A DNA stretch of 64,000 nt, taken from assembly GCF_051859125.1 (NCBI RefSeq), contig NZ_JBHYGG010000247.1, positions 42,723 to 106,722 on the forward strand, in the 5' to 3' direction. Positions 8,069 through 15,887 of the stretch are shown here, one piece after another. A model generated the notes under the pieces. That model saw only the letters and a list, made by a program, of their open reading frames with translations, made no database searches and had not been told where the DNA came from. Within the stretch, counting starts at the first letter, position 1; the number at the start of each line of letters is the position of its first letter. The position numbers were made by a program, and so were the translations under genes. The DNA comes from Gemmata sp051859125 (GTDB lineage: Bacteria > Planctomycetota > Planctomycetia > Gemmatales > Gemmataceae).

Positions 8069-9234
8069 GCGGCCGCCCTCCGCTCGGTGCCCGTCAGCCA
8101 CTTCGTCACCGCCGCCAGCTCCTTCGCCCACTCGGCCGACAGCCGCTTGCGGAGGAACGCCGCGTACAGCAGGTCGAGCGCCTCCAGCAGCCCCCGCGTG
8201 GCCTCGACGCGGTGCTCGAGCCGGGCCCGGGGCGTGGTCGCGGCCTCGTCGTGCGGGGGCAGCTTCGCGCTCGCCACCGCCAGCGTCTCGGCGTGCAGGG
8301 TCAGCTCGTACTGGGAGGCGTGCCGGACCAGGGTGAGCCCGGCCCGCCGCGGCAACTTGCCGGCCTGGACCGCCCGCCGGGCCTCCGGGAGCTGCGTCGG
8401 ACCCTCCGAGGCGAAGGCGTCGTTGCCGCTCTGACCGCGCGGGCAGTCCACGGCGAGGGTGCGGCTGAACATGAACGTCGCGTCGCTGCCGTCGTCCAAC
8501 TTGAGCGTGTCGGTCACCGAGTCCGCGGTGAACCACAGCCACAGGAGGAACTCGTTGCCTAGCCAGTCCTGGCACTTCTCGTTTGCGATCCACGCGACGT
8601 CGGGCGGGGACACGTTGGGGATGAACGCAGTCGGGGCGAGTCCAACGAGGACCGACGAAAGCGCCCACGGCACGGCGTCCGCCCGCGGCCCCGCGGTAAG
8701 GCACTCCAGTTCGCGGCCGAACGTCTGCTCGAACAGGCCGCACAGCCGGTCGACGTGCGTCAGCGCCGTGGCCCCGAACAGCACCTCGTTCGTGGTCCGG
8801 TCCCACAGCACCGGCACGCACTTCCGCTTGGCGAACCGGCCATCCTTCGCCTCGTGCTCCAGCCGCTCGCGGGCCGTTTCCTTCGCCTCGCGCTTCTGCC
8901 GGGCCGACGGGATGCCGCTCGGGTTGCCCTTGGCGAGCGCCTTCAACTCGACCTCGTAGTACGCCTTGAGCAGGTCGGTCGGGAGCCGGTCCGTGTCGAC
9001 CCGCAGGTCGAACACGAGCGCGTCGGCGACGATGTTCTTCTCCAGCTCGAAGTCGGTGTCGAGCACGCTCGCGCCCGCGGCCCAGCCGACCTGGACGCCG
9101 TCGGCCGTCGCGACCGTCTGCTTGCCCGCGGCGTGTTCGCGGAGCTTCTCCAGGTCGTCGTCGCCGAACTGGGCCGGCCTGTCGCCGGACACGCGGAACC
9201 GCAGGGCCGTCACGCGGCCGATGAAAAAGCTCAT
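8065..9234 (-). CDS. RdgC-like recombination-associated protein
   Basis: 389 residues. It starts SFFIGRVTALRFRV. VGWAAG near residue 50 corresponds to the E. coli RdgC GWVPP segment, and the middle basic helix (SARQKREAKETARERLEHEAKDGRFAKRK region), followed by VPVLWDRTTNEVLFGAT, matches the RdgC layout in which a helix precedes the second beta sheet. GNEFLLWLWF is typical of long RdgC-like proteins outside Proteobacteria. RdgC forms DNA-encircling rings that modulate RecA. The assignment is by pattern, not alignment. It overlaps both neighbours by four bases. Confidence 0.65.
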   Translation of the reverse strand: MSFFIGRVTALRFRVSGDRPAQFGDDDLEKLREHAAGKQTVATADGVQVGWAAGASVLDTDFELEKNIVADALVFDLRVDTDRLPTDLLKAYYEVELKALAKGNPSGIPSARQKREAKETARERLEHEAKDGRFAKRKCVPVLWDRTTNEVLFGATALTHVDRLCGLFEQTFGRELECLTAGPRADAVPWALSSVLVGLAPTAFIPNVSPPDVAWIANEKCQDWLGNEFLLWLWFTADSVTDTLKLDDGSDATFMFSRTLAVDCPRGQSGNDAFASEGPTQLPEARRAVQAGKLPRRAGLTLVRHASQYELTLHAETLAVASAKLPPHDEAATTPRARLEHRVEATRGLLEALDLLYAAFLRKRLSAEWAKELAAVTKWLTGTERRAAA

Positions 9235-9728
9235 GGGATCTCCCGGAAGAACTGGTTGAACTCCTCGAGGCCGACGCTGACCTCTTGTGCCATCAGGACC
9301 GCGACGTCGAGGTCCACCTTTGCCCCGGACCGGGCGTGGTTCCGCAGGCACGCGCAGACCATGCTGACGCGGTAGAGCCACGTCGCGAGGAACTGCCGGT
9401 CGGGGCCGACGACGGTGCCCGCGTGCTCCGGGATCGGCTCCGGCCTCTCGTTCGGCTCGTCCGTCGAGTTCCACCACGGGATGAAGAGGTTGCGAACCTC
9501 CTGGAACCCGGCCTCGTGGAGGTGGTCCTCCGGCGTGCGACCCTCCGCGCGTGCCTTCGACTCGTCGCCCCCGTAGTCGTCGAGCATTGCCTTTTGGCGC
9601 TCGCGGGCGATGTACTCGTTCGCCTCGGCCTCCGTGAAGAACACGGCGTCCGGGTCGGGCAGTTCGTCGGCACCAGCCGTGAGGAACGCGGCGAACGCCC
9701 TGTCGAAGTGGGAATGCTCCCAGGACAT
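9231..9728 (-). CDS. Hypothetical protein, 165 aa
   Basis: ATG at 9726-9728 with an upstream AAGGAGTGACC. It is acidic, with a helical N-terminal half (EAEANEYIARERQKAMLDDYGGDESKA region) and a Cys pair (VCACLRNHA) near residue 130. No family is recognised. The overlap with the RdgC-like gene suggests a joint operon. Confidence 0.55.
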   Translation of the reverse strand: MSWEHSHFDRAFAAFLTAGADELPDPDAVFFTEAEANEYIARERQKAMLDDYGGDESKARAEGRTPEDHLHEAGFQEVRNLFIPWWNSTDEPNERPEPIPEHAGTVVGPDRQFLATWLYRVSMVCACLRNHARSGAKVDLDVAVLMAQEVSVGLEEFNQFFREIP

Positions 9729-9730
9729 GG

Positions 9731-10585
9731 TCACTCCTTGGGTTTGGTCGCCTCGGCCTTGAGCCGTTCGAGTTCCTGGTTGATCCCGTGGGCCGCGAGG
9801 AACCGCTTCTCGTGGACCGCTTTCTCCAGTCGGCCCTCGAGCACCCGAACCCGTTCCCGGGACGAGAACCGCCGGCCGCGGCCCGGCCACACGGACCGGA
9901 GGTTGCCGACGTTGACGTTGTTCAGGTACGCGCCGTTGCAGTAGCAGTGCCACATGCCGTTGATGCCGCCGTACACCCGGCACCGCACCCACCGGCCGCG
10001 GGCGTTCCACGGCTGGACGAACCGCGTGTCGCCGCTGCTCGTGGGCTTCCCGTCGCCGTCCCTGCGGTCCCACGACGACAACTCGCGGGCGTCGGGCCAG
10101 CCGTCCGGGCCGCGGGTGAACCGGTCCGCGCCCCATCCCGAGTTGAACGCGGCGAGTGGGTCGCGACCGCTCGGGCTCATGCACAGCCGCTCCGAGGCGA
10201 GCGGGAACCCCATGCCGGCCAGGAGCGCGAGCAGGTGCCGCCGGGTCCACACGAACCGGAGCCGCGTCAGGTAGTCCATCCGGTCGACTTTGCGGAAGTC
10301 GTACCGGCCGCCGGCGGGGTTGCTCGCGCGGCTCTCCTGCCACGCCTCGAACTTGACCGTCCGCCCGCTGAGTTCGAGGGAGTAGTCCAGTTGCTCCCGG
10401 CGGCCGCGGCGGTGGCCCGGTGCGAGCGTCGGGTAGTGCTTCTCCGTCTCGGCGCAAGGGCCGACGGTGAACCCCAGGCGGAGCAACTCGGCCTGGAGCG
10501 CGGCGTACACCGGCCGCGCGAGGGCCTCCGTCTCGTGCCAGAGCATCAGCCCGGTGTCGGTGGTCGCGATGTGGGGCTCACGCAT
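9731..10585 (-). CDS. Hypothetical protein, 284 aa
   Basis: The ATG at 10583-10585 was chosen; the longer open frame upstream is antisense-like. The protein contains LDYSLELSGRTVKFEAWQE and YDFRKVDRMDYLTRLRFVWTRRHLLALLAG, and a Trp-rich C-terminal region (WHCYCNGAYLNNVNVGNL). A C-terminal helix (ERVRVLEGRLEKAVHEKRFLAAHGINQELERLKAEA) is probably a coiled coil. I do not recognise the family. Confidence 0.55.
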   Translation of the reverse strand: MREPHIATTDTGLMLWHETEALARPVYAALQAELLRLGFTVGPCAETEKHYPTLAPGHRRGRREQLDYSLELSGRTVKFEAWQESRASNPAGGRYDFRKVDRMDYLTRLRFVWTRRHLLALLAGMGFPLASERLCMSPSGRDPLAAFNSGWGADRFTRGPDGWPDARELSSWDRRDGDGKPTSSGDTRFVQPWNARGRWVRCRVYGGINGMWHCYCNGAYLNNVNVGNLRSVWPGRGRRFSSRERVRVLEGRLEKAVHEKRFLAAHGINQELERLKAEATKPKE

Positions 10586-10950
10586 CACGCCGCCCCCCGC
10601 AGTTCTTCGCCGAAGGGCAGCGACACGCCCACCTCGCCTTGGTCGAGTTGCTGCCGCAGCGACTCGCACTCGGCCTCCAGGTCCGCGACCCGGCCGGCCC
10701 GCTCGTGGCACCTCGCCGTCGCCTCGGCGAGTTTGCTGCGGAGCCGCACCCCGTACTCGCGCTCCGCGGCCAACTCGCGCCGCAGCCGCCCGACCTCGTC
10801 GCTCAGCGTGTCCATCGCGTCCTCCTTGCACACATAAAGGATCAGGTCCGCCAGCATCCCCAGCACCTCGGGGTCCGTCCCGAGCGTGCCCCGCCGCACG
10901 AGCGCCGCCAGCACGCCGGCCCCGCGCATGGCGTCCGCCCGCCCCGGCAT
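10585..10950 (-). CDS. Coiled-coil hypothetical protein, 121 aa
   Basis: Residues 45-105 are a continuous heptad-rich helix (LSDEVGRLRRELAAEREY, then VADLEAECESLRQQLDQ). The N-terminal third includes ILYVCKEDAMD. The stop forms TGATG with the next start. A 14-codon open frame ending in the same TGATG pattern lies just upstream (minus strand, about 10948-10994) and may be a leader peptide, though it is too short to support. Confidence 0.5.
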   Translation of the reverse strand: MPGRADAMRGAGVLAALVRRGTLGTDPEVLGMLADLILYVCKEDAMDTLSDEVGRLRRELAAEREYGVRLRSKLAEATARCHERAGRVADLEAECESLRQQLDQGEVGVSLPFGEELRGAA

Positions 10951-11184
10951 CAGGCCGCCACCGCTTCGGCCGCGGCAACACAGTTCGCCCGCATCCCGCC
11001 CCCTGTGCTTCCTGGTCCGGTCGTGCTGATTGCGCGACTCGTGTTGGCTGGATAAGACATACGGCCATGCCGTTTTTCGCGCGCAGCGTCGCTCCTGTTA
11101 CGTGATCTTGTTCCGTCTGACTCCTGAGCCGGAACGCTGGCCGTTCGCGCCCTACGCAGCGCCCTGGCGCGAACCCGGGCCGGC
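10951..11184 (-). promoter_or_regulatory. Gap with a 67-bp two-tier stem-loop next to the dnaB stop
   Basis: It is the only sizeable gap in the left half of the array. It holds an outer 10-bp perfect inverted repeat, CCTGAGCCGG (11123-11132) with CCGGCTCAGG (11180-11189), enclosing a 9-bp perfect inner repeat, GTTCGCGCC (11143-11151) with GGCGCGAAC (11166-11174). The right arm overlaps the dnaB stop codon at 11185-11187. It may be a terminator or a processing/regulatory RNA fold between dnaB and the downstream genes. A promoter for the downstream block is possible but no clear box was found. Confidence 0.5.
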
Positions 11185-12522
11185 TCAGGATCGGGCCGCG
11201 TTCTCGAACCGGACGCACGACCTGCGGTAGGCGAGCGTCACGTCCCCGACCGGGCCGTTCCGCTGCTTCGCGATCCCGACGTCGATGAGCCACACGTCGT
11301 TGGCCTTCGGCTGGTCCGGCTGCGGGTGTAGAAGCAGCACCACGTCGGCGTCGGCCTCGATGTCGCCGCTCTCGCGGATGTCGGCCAGCCGCGGCTTCGC
11401 GTCGGCCCCGCGGTTCTCGACGCCGCGGTTGAGCTGGCACAGGCACACCACCGGCACGTCGCACGACCGGGCCAGGTGCTTCACCCGGCGGCTCATGAGC
11501 CCGACCTGCTGGGTCCGGTTCTCGCCCGGGTTCTCGGGCCGCATGAGCTGGAGGTAGTCGATCACCACGAGCCCGACGCCCCGGCGGCGGACCTCGCGGC
11601 GGGTCGCCGCGACGAGCCGGGCCGCGGTCTGGCCCGGGGCGTCGTCCACGTACACCGGCACCGTGCCCAGGCCACCCGGGGCGGCCACCGCCGCCAGCCG
11701 CTCGTAGTCCTCGGGGGCCAGGTGCCGGTCCCGGACGATGCGGTTGAGCGGCACCCCGGAGCCCATCGCCAGGAACCGCTCGCCGATCTGCGACGCCGGC
11801 ATCTCCATCGAGAAGAACAGTACCGGCGTCCCCTGCATCGCCGCGTTGGCCGCGAGGCACGCCGCCAGGGCCGTCTTCCCGCCCCCGGGCCGCGCCCCGA
11901 CTACGACCATCTGCCCGCCGCGGAGCCCGCCCAGGAGGTCGTCCAGGTCCACGAACCCGGTCCCGAGTTCCGGCTTGCCCGTCCCGGTGACCCGGTCGTC
12001 GATCCGCTGGAGCGCGGCCCGCACCGCGTCCGGGACCGCGACGATCCGGTCCGAGCCCCCGAGGGCCAGCTCGTTCGCGTCGGACAGTTGGGCCGCCGCC
12101 CGGGAGATCACCTCGGCCGCGTTCTCGTCGGCGTGCGCGGCCCGGATCAGCTCGTTCGCGACGTGGACCGCCGACCGCAGCGCGGCCTTCTCGCGGACGA
12201 TGCCCGCGTGGTACACCGTGTTCGCCCCGGTCGGCACCGCGTCCCAGACCTCGGCGAGGTAGCCCGCGCCGCCGACCTCGGCCCCGTGCCCCACGGCCCG
12301 GAGGTGGTCGTGAAGGGTCACGAGGTCGATCGGCCGCCCGGCCCCCGCGAGCGCGATCATCGCCTCGAAGAGGACCTGGTGGGCGCGGAGGTAGAAGCTC
12401 CCGGGGCCAATTGCGGCGGCCACGTCGTGGAACGCGTCGGGGTCGCGGAGCACGCCCCCGACGACGGCCCGCTCGGCGGCCAGGTCCTGGGGCGGGATTC
12501 GGGTGGCGAGTGAGTCGTTCAC
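11185..12522 (-). CDS. dnaB: Replicative DNA helicase (DnaB family)
   Basis: 445 residues from a GTG at 12520-12522. The N-terminal domain (PPQDLAAERAVVGGVLRDP, ahead of the AHQVLFEAMIAL helix) matches DnaB N. The RecA-like C-terminal domain has Walker A GARPGGGKT at 209-217, SMEMP near 238-242, Walker B VVIDYLQL at 319-326 and the LCQLNRGVE motif at 361-369, followed by DIRESGDIEADADVVLLLHP. All key residues are present, so it is probably an active 5'-3' helicase that opens the element's origin. The length is near the usual 450-470. Confidence 0.93.
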   Translation of the reverse strand: MNDSLATRIPPQDLAAERAVVGGVLRDPDAFHDVAAAIGPGSFYLRAHQVLFEAMIALAGAGRPIDLVTLHDHLRAVGHGAEVGGAGYLAEVWDAVPTGANTVYHAGIVREKAALRSAVHVANELIRAAHADENAAEVISRAAAQLSDANELALGGSDRIVAVPDAVRAALQRIDDRVTGTGKPELGTGFVDLDDLLGGLRGGQMVVVGARPGGGKTALAACLAANAAMQGTPVLFFSMEMPASQIGERFLAMGSGVPLNRIVRDRHLAPEDYERLAAVAAPGGLGTVPVYVDDAPGQTAARLVAATRREVRRRGVGLVVIDYLQLMRPENPGENRTQQVGLMSRRVKHLARSCDVPVVCLCQLNRGVENRGADAKPRLADIRESGDIEADADVVLLLHPQPDQPKANDVWLIDVGIAKQRNGPVGDVTLAYRRSCVRFENAARS

Positions 12523-12523
12523 G

Positions 12524-13642
12524 TCAGGCGGCCTCCGGCCGGGGTTTGGGCTTGGGGTACGGGGCCGCGGTCGGCGGCGCGTACCCGGGGTTGTCCCGCG
12601 GGTCGTGGACGTGCGGGACGTGCTTCGGCTTGTTCGCCCCCGAGCCGGCGTCGTCGAACTCGCCCTCGAGGACGCGGACGAGCATGTCCGGGTCCTTGAG
12701 GAACGTGTCGAGCCGGAGCCCGGAGGGCCACGAGGGGTCCAGGCCGCGGAGCTTGGCCGAGCGCCCGGCGCGGTCCACCGCCGCCCGCCACCGCTCCCGC
12801 CAGTCGGCGGCCGCGAGCCGCTGCTGGAGCAGCCCGACGCGGTTCGCGGTGCGCTGGACCTTGCCCGCCCCGGGGAGGCCGGCGGCGGTCCACGCCGCAA
12901 CGAACTCGGCCCAGAGGTTCGTGTCGATGATCTCGAAGGCGGCCGCCCCTTCGCCGCCCCCCGGCTCTGCGGGGGGTAGGGGGGTCTTCTCTTCTCTTCT
13001 CCAATCTCCAATCTCTAATGGCATTGCTTGGGCATTGCTCGGGCACTGCTCGGGCACTGCCCCGGCTATAGCTGGAGCAATGCTTGTGCTATCGGTCGTG
13101 CCGCCTGCGTAGTCTGTGGCGGCCGGGGGGCCGTGGTCGCCGCGTTGCTTGCCCCGGGTGCCGTCCGGACCCGCCCCGACCCGTCGCCCACGGGCACTGC
13201 TCGGGCACTGCTCGGGCATTGGCACGGGCATAGCTGGAGCAATGCCTGTGCTATCGGTCGCGCGGCCTGCGGGGTCTGTGTCGCGGGGGTCGCCGCGCCG
13301 CCACCGCTGGTCGGACCCGCGCCGGCCCTTCTCCTTCGCGGTCCGCATCCGCTTCAGTGCCTCGTCGTACTCCTGCCGGAGACGCTTGCTGTGCAACCTG
13401 CCGTCCGTGCCGACGCGGAACGGGACGAGCACGCCGCGCTTGATCTCCTCCCACGTCGCCGCGTCCACGCGGGCGAGCCGCGCGAGGATCTGGTCGTCGT
13501 TCGGGAGACTCGCGGGCGGGTCGGCCTGCCACGCCTTACAGAGCAGGAGCACGTAAGCACCCACCTGGAGTGTGGACATCGCGGCGACGTTGAAGTCGTC
13601 CGCGAAGTCCGACGGGTAGAACGCGAAGAACGGGGGCCGCAT
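12524..13642 (-). CDS. YdaU/DUF1376-type replication protein with an internal repeat linker
   Basis: 372 residues. The start FFAFYPSDFADDFNVAAMSTLQVGAYVLLLCKAW is the DUF1376 (YdaU) signature, found in phage proteins next to helicase loaders or helicases. The first 110 residues form the domain. Residues 130-215 are a low-complexity linker holding two copies of a (T/S)DST(G/S)IAPA...PEQCPS unit. The C-terminal 110 residues resemble a replisome-organiser tail (RTANRVGLLQQRLAAADWRERW). It directly precedes dnaB, so a helicase-recruitment role is likely by context. Confidence 0.8.
   Translation of the reverse strand: MRPPFFAFYPSDFADDFNVAAMSTLQVGAYVLLLCKAWQADPPASLPNDDQILARLARVDAATWEEIKRGVLVPFRVGTDGRLHSKRLRQEYDEALKRMRTAKEKGRRGSDQRWRRGDPRDTDPAGRATDSTGIAPAMPVPMPEQCPSSARGRRVGAGPDGTRGKQRGDHGPPAATDYAGGTTDSTSIAPAIAGAVPEQCPSNAQAMPLEIGDWRREEKTPLPPAEPGGGEGAAAFEIIDTNLWAEFVAAWTAAGLPGAGKVQRTANRVGLLQQRLAAADWRERWRAAVDRAGRSAKLRGLDPSWPSGLRLDTFLKDPDMLVRVLEGEFDDAGSGANKPKHVPHVHDPRDNPGYAPPTAAPYPKPKPRPEAA
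13020..13275 (+). repeat. Direct repeat inside the YdaU-like gene
   Basis: About 75 bp around 13040-13115 is repeated at about 13195-13275 with a few differences; both copies contain TAGCTGGAGCAATGC and TGTGCTATCGGTCG. Within 13020-13062 a decamer like GGGCATTGCTC recurs four or five times in tandem. The repeats stay in frame and lengthen the linker between the DUF1376 domain and the C-terminal region. Confidence 0.7.
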
Positions 13643-13649
13643 CAGGTCC

Positions 13650-13843
13650 TCACGCTGCTTCCAGGTCCGGGTACAGGTCGGCCCGCTGCTCCGAATCCGC
13701 CAACTCGACCGGTTGGCCCTTGGGCGCTGTTTCGAGGTTCGCGATCGCCTGCCGGTAGTACGCGCGCTTCAGTTCGACGCCCACCCCGCGGCGGCCGTGC
13801 CGACCTGGGCCTTCGAGTCGAGGAACGTCGCGTAGTCCTTCAC
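13650..13843 (-). pseudogene. Deletion scar: start of a helicase-like gene joined to the end of a DNA methyltransferase-like gene
   Basis: From the GTG at 13841-13843 (overlapping the previous stop as GTGA) the frame reads KDYATFLDSKAQVGTAAAGWASN and stops. The opening K-DYA-FL-SK-QVG resembles the N-terminus of phage DEAD/SNF2-type helicases that travel with DNA methyltransferases. In another frame, overlapping the first at its end and continuing to a TGA at 13650, is VGVELKRAYYRQAIANLE, the usual C-terminal phrase of N4/N6 DNA methyltransferases. The simplest reading is one deletion that fused the two ends out of frame. The family matches are from memory of the pattern. Confidence 0.5.
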
Positions 13844-14205
13844 GCAGCCCTCCGATCGGTCAGCCAGGGAAACCGCCGCCCGTCGATCGCCCGCATCGTC
13901 TCGGTGACCGCGGCCGGGAGTTCCACAACGACCCGCACCAGGGCCGGCCCCGACCCCGTCGTAACCACCGCCCGCGTGTGCTTCAGGAGGATCCGGGGCT
14001 CTCCCCCGAACCCGGCCCGCCGCCGCACCCAGGTCGCGACCGGGCAGTCGAGCGGGTCGTGGGCCGGCCCGTGGCACCCCGCCGCGGCGAGCGCCCGGCC
14101 GACCTTCTCGGCGGCGTCCGGGCCGTCGCCCGCCAGCACGCCCGCGGCCGCGAGCAGATCAGCGAGGGCCGCGCCGACACGGGCGGCGACGTCGGCGTGG
14201 TTCAC
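13840..14205 (-). CDS. Hypothetical protein, 121 aa
   Basis: GTG at 14203-14205, overlapping the exonuclease stop. The N-terminal half is helical and Ala-rich (VAARVGAALADLLAAAGVLAGDG); CHGPAHDPLDCPVATWVRRR near residue 45-65 could hold one metal; the C-terminal half is beta-rich (PALVRVVVELPAAVTETM). The family is unknown. Confidence 0.55.
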   Translation of the reverse strand: MNHADVAARVGAALADLLAAAGVLAGDGPDAAEKVGRALAAAGCHGPAHDPLDCPVATWVRRRAGFGGEPRILLKHTRAVVTTGSGPALVRVVVELPAAVTETMRAIDGRRFPWLTDRRAA

Positions 14206-14783
14206 GCGGCCCCCGCTTGGGCCCGTGCCCGGTAGTGCGCCCGGACCATCTCGATGACCGCGTAGCAGTCGTGCAGTGCGCTGTGCGGGTGGTCGTTGGT
14301 GACCCCGGCCCGCTTCATGCACTCGCCGGTGTCGGGCACGCGGTCGTCCGCGAGCGGGTCGAGGAACATCGACCCGGGGTCGAGGACGCGGTGCCGGAAC
14401 CGACAGTGCTCGTGCCAGTTCTTCAACCGCTCGAGGAAGCGGAAGTCGAACATGCCGAAGTTCTTGCCGGCCAGGGTCGGCGTGCCGGCGACGTGCAGTG
14501 CGGAAAACGCTGCGATCCGGCACGCCACCTCGTGGGCCCACACCGACTCGACGAGCCGCTCGGCCTTCGGCTTGGCGAGTTCGAACAGGAGCCGGGCGTT
14601 CATCGCCAGGCCGAACGGCTCGCCGCGGTACTTCTTGTGCTCGACGAGGAACCGAACGCTCGGAAGTCGGTTCACCGGGACCGACCAGTCGCGGGACTCT
14701 GCGACCGCCGCGACCTCGAGGATCTGGCACTTCCGCGGGTCGAGCCCCGTCGTCTCGATGTCGATGGCGATGTACGGCGTCAC
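14202..14783 (-). CDS. DEDDh 3'-5' exonuclease (DnaQ-like)
   Basis: 193 residues. AIDIETTGLD gives catalytic D8 and E10 (Exo I). FDFRFLERL around residues 112-120 supplies the Exo II Asp. HPHSALHDC gives H167 and D172 in the HxAxxD Exo III motif of DEDDh enzymes. It is predicted to remove nucleotides from DNA or RNA 3' ends. By context it either proofreads or trims ends for the Rad52-like annealing protein, whose gene ends three bases upstream. Confidence 0.88.
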   Translation of the reverse strand: MTPYIAIDIETTGLDPRKCQILEVAAVAESRDWSVPVNRLPSVRFLVEHKKYRGEPFGLAMNARLLFELAKPKAERLVESVWAHEVACRIAAFSALHVAGTPTLAGKNFGMFDFRFLERLKNWHEHCRFRHRVLDPGSMFLDPLADDRVPDTGECMKRAGVTNDHPHSALHDCYAVIEMVRAHYRARAQAGAA

Positions 14784-14786
14784 GGG

Positions 14787-15815
14787 TCAGGCCCTCTGGA
14801 GGTTGGTGCGGACGAGCCCGGCGAGGCGGAGCAGCTCGGCCGTGGTGAGCTTGTCCACCGCGGGCGGCCTGCCGGCCGGCCAGCCCATCTCGGCGGCGTG
14901 GTAGTGGGTCAGTGACTCGGCCGACTGATCCGCGTCGTCGCACGCCTGCTGGAACCGCTCGAGCGCCGCGGCCCGGTCGGCAACCGGGTCGGCCTTGGCC
15001 CCCGCGGCCGGCCGCCGGACGGTCTGTTCGAACTCCTTCACCACGTCCACGGCGAACGCCAGGGCCGGCCCGGTCCAGTCGGTCATGTTCGCGGTGTACC
15101 CGGCCCGCACCCCGGCCTCGACGACATGGGCCAGGAGCGCCCCGCGGCCGCACAGTTTTTGGGCCGCGAGTTTGGCGTCGTACTCCTGCAACCGGCGGTG
15201 CAGCTCCTGGCCGGTGGCGGGGAGGGCGGCCGTCGGCGGCTTCGGCTGTTCCGGCGGCTTCGGACCGGCCGGCTTCTGGGTCGGAGCCGCGGCGGCCGGC
15301 TTCGCGGGCTGCTGCTGCGGGGCGGTTCCCTTGGCGGCGGGCCGCTGCTTCGCGGGGAGCGCGAAGGCCGGGAGCTGCGGGACCTGGGTGAGCTGCTTCT
15401 TGGCCGGGTCGTAATCGACCCACTGAGACGGGATCCGGTACAGGTACCGGCCGACCCCGAACTTGACCGCGGCCCGCTTGAGCGCGTCCGACACCGCGGC
15501 CTTCACCCGGTCGCCGGAGTCGGGCTGCTCACTGGGCGAGCCCACGTCGGTCTTGGCGACCCACTTCCCGCCGAGCCGCAGCCGGAGCCGGCACACCACC
15601 GACCCGTCCGGGAGGAACTCGTAGCCGTCCTGCCAGTTCTCGACGCCGAGGACCGCGTCCAGCCGCTCCTGGACGAGCCGCGCGTCGATGTACGCCATCG
15701 CCAGGGCGCGGTTGCTCTTCACCATCTGGGGCTTGAACCGGACCTCCTTCGGGTCGAACGGGTCCGCCAGGGAGGCCTGGATCGCCTGGAGCTCGGGGGT
15801 CTGGGTCGCGTTCAC
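14787..15815 (-). CDS. Rad52/22-like single-strand annealing protein
   Basis: 342 residues. The core (FKPQMVKSNRALAMAYIDARLVQERLDAVLG, then NWQDGYEFLPDGSVVCRLRLRLGGKWV and KAAVSDALKRAAVKFGVGRYLYRI) is the Rad52/22 double-strand break repair family signature. A Pro/Ala/Lys-rich linker (residues 175-205) and a C-terminal helical region follow. Phage annealases of this type pair complementary single strands and work with an exonuclease; here a DEDDh exonuclease gene follows immediately. ATG at 15813-15815. Confidence 0.88.
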   Translation of the reverse strand: MNATQTPELQAIQASLADPFDPKEVRFKPQMVKSNRALAMAYIDARLVQERLDAVLGVENWQDGYEFLPDGSVVCRLRLRLGGKWVAKTDVGSPSEQPDSGDRVKAAVSDALKRAAVKFGVGRYLYRIPSQWVDYDPAKKQLTQVPQLPAFALPAKQRPAAKGTAPQQQPAKPAAAAPTQKPAGPKPPEQPKPPTAALPATGQELHRRLQEYDAKLAAQKLCGRGALLAHVVEAGVRAGYTANMTDWTGPALAFAVDVVKEFEQTVRRPAAGAKADPVADRAAALERFQQACDDADQSAESLTHYHAAEMGWPAGRPPAVDKLTTAELLRLAGLVRTNLQRA

Positions 15816-15887
15816 GTCGGCCTCGCGTTGGTGGTCTGTGGAACGGGCGGGCCGCCCCGCCGGTTGGGCTACGAGCCCGGTTGCCTG

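Noticed and set aside
10948..10994. 14-codon leader peptide before the 121-aa gene
   Set aside because: Too short to support; noted only because its stop forms TGATG with the next start.
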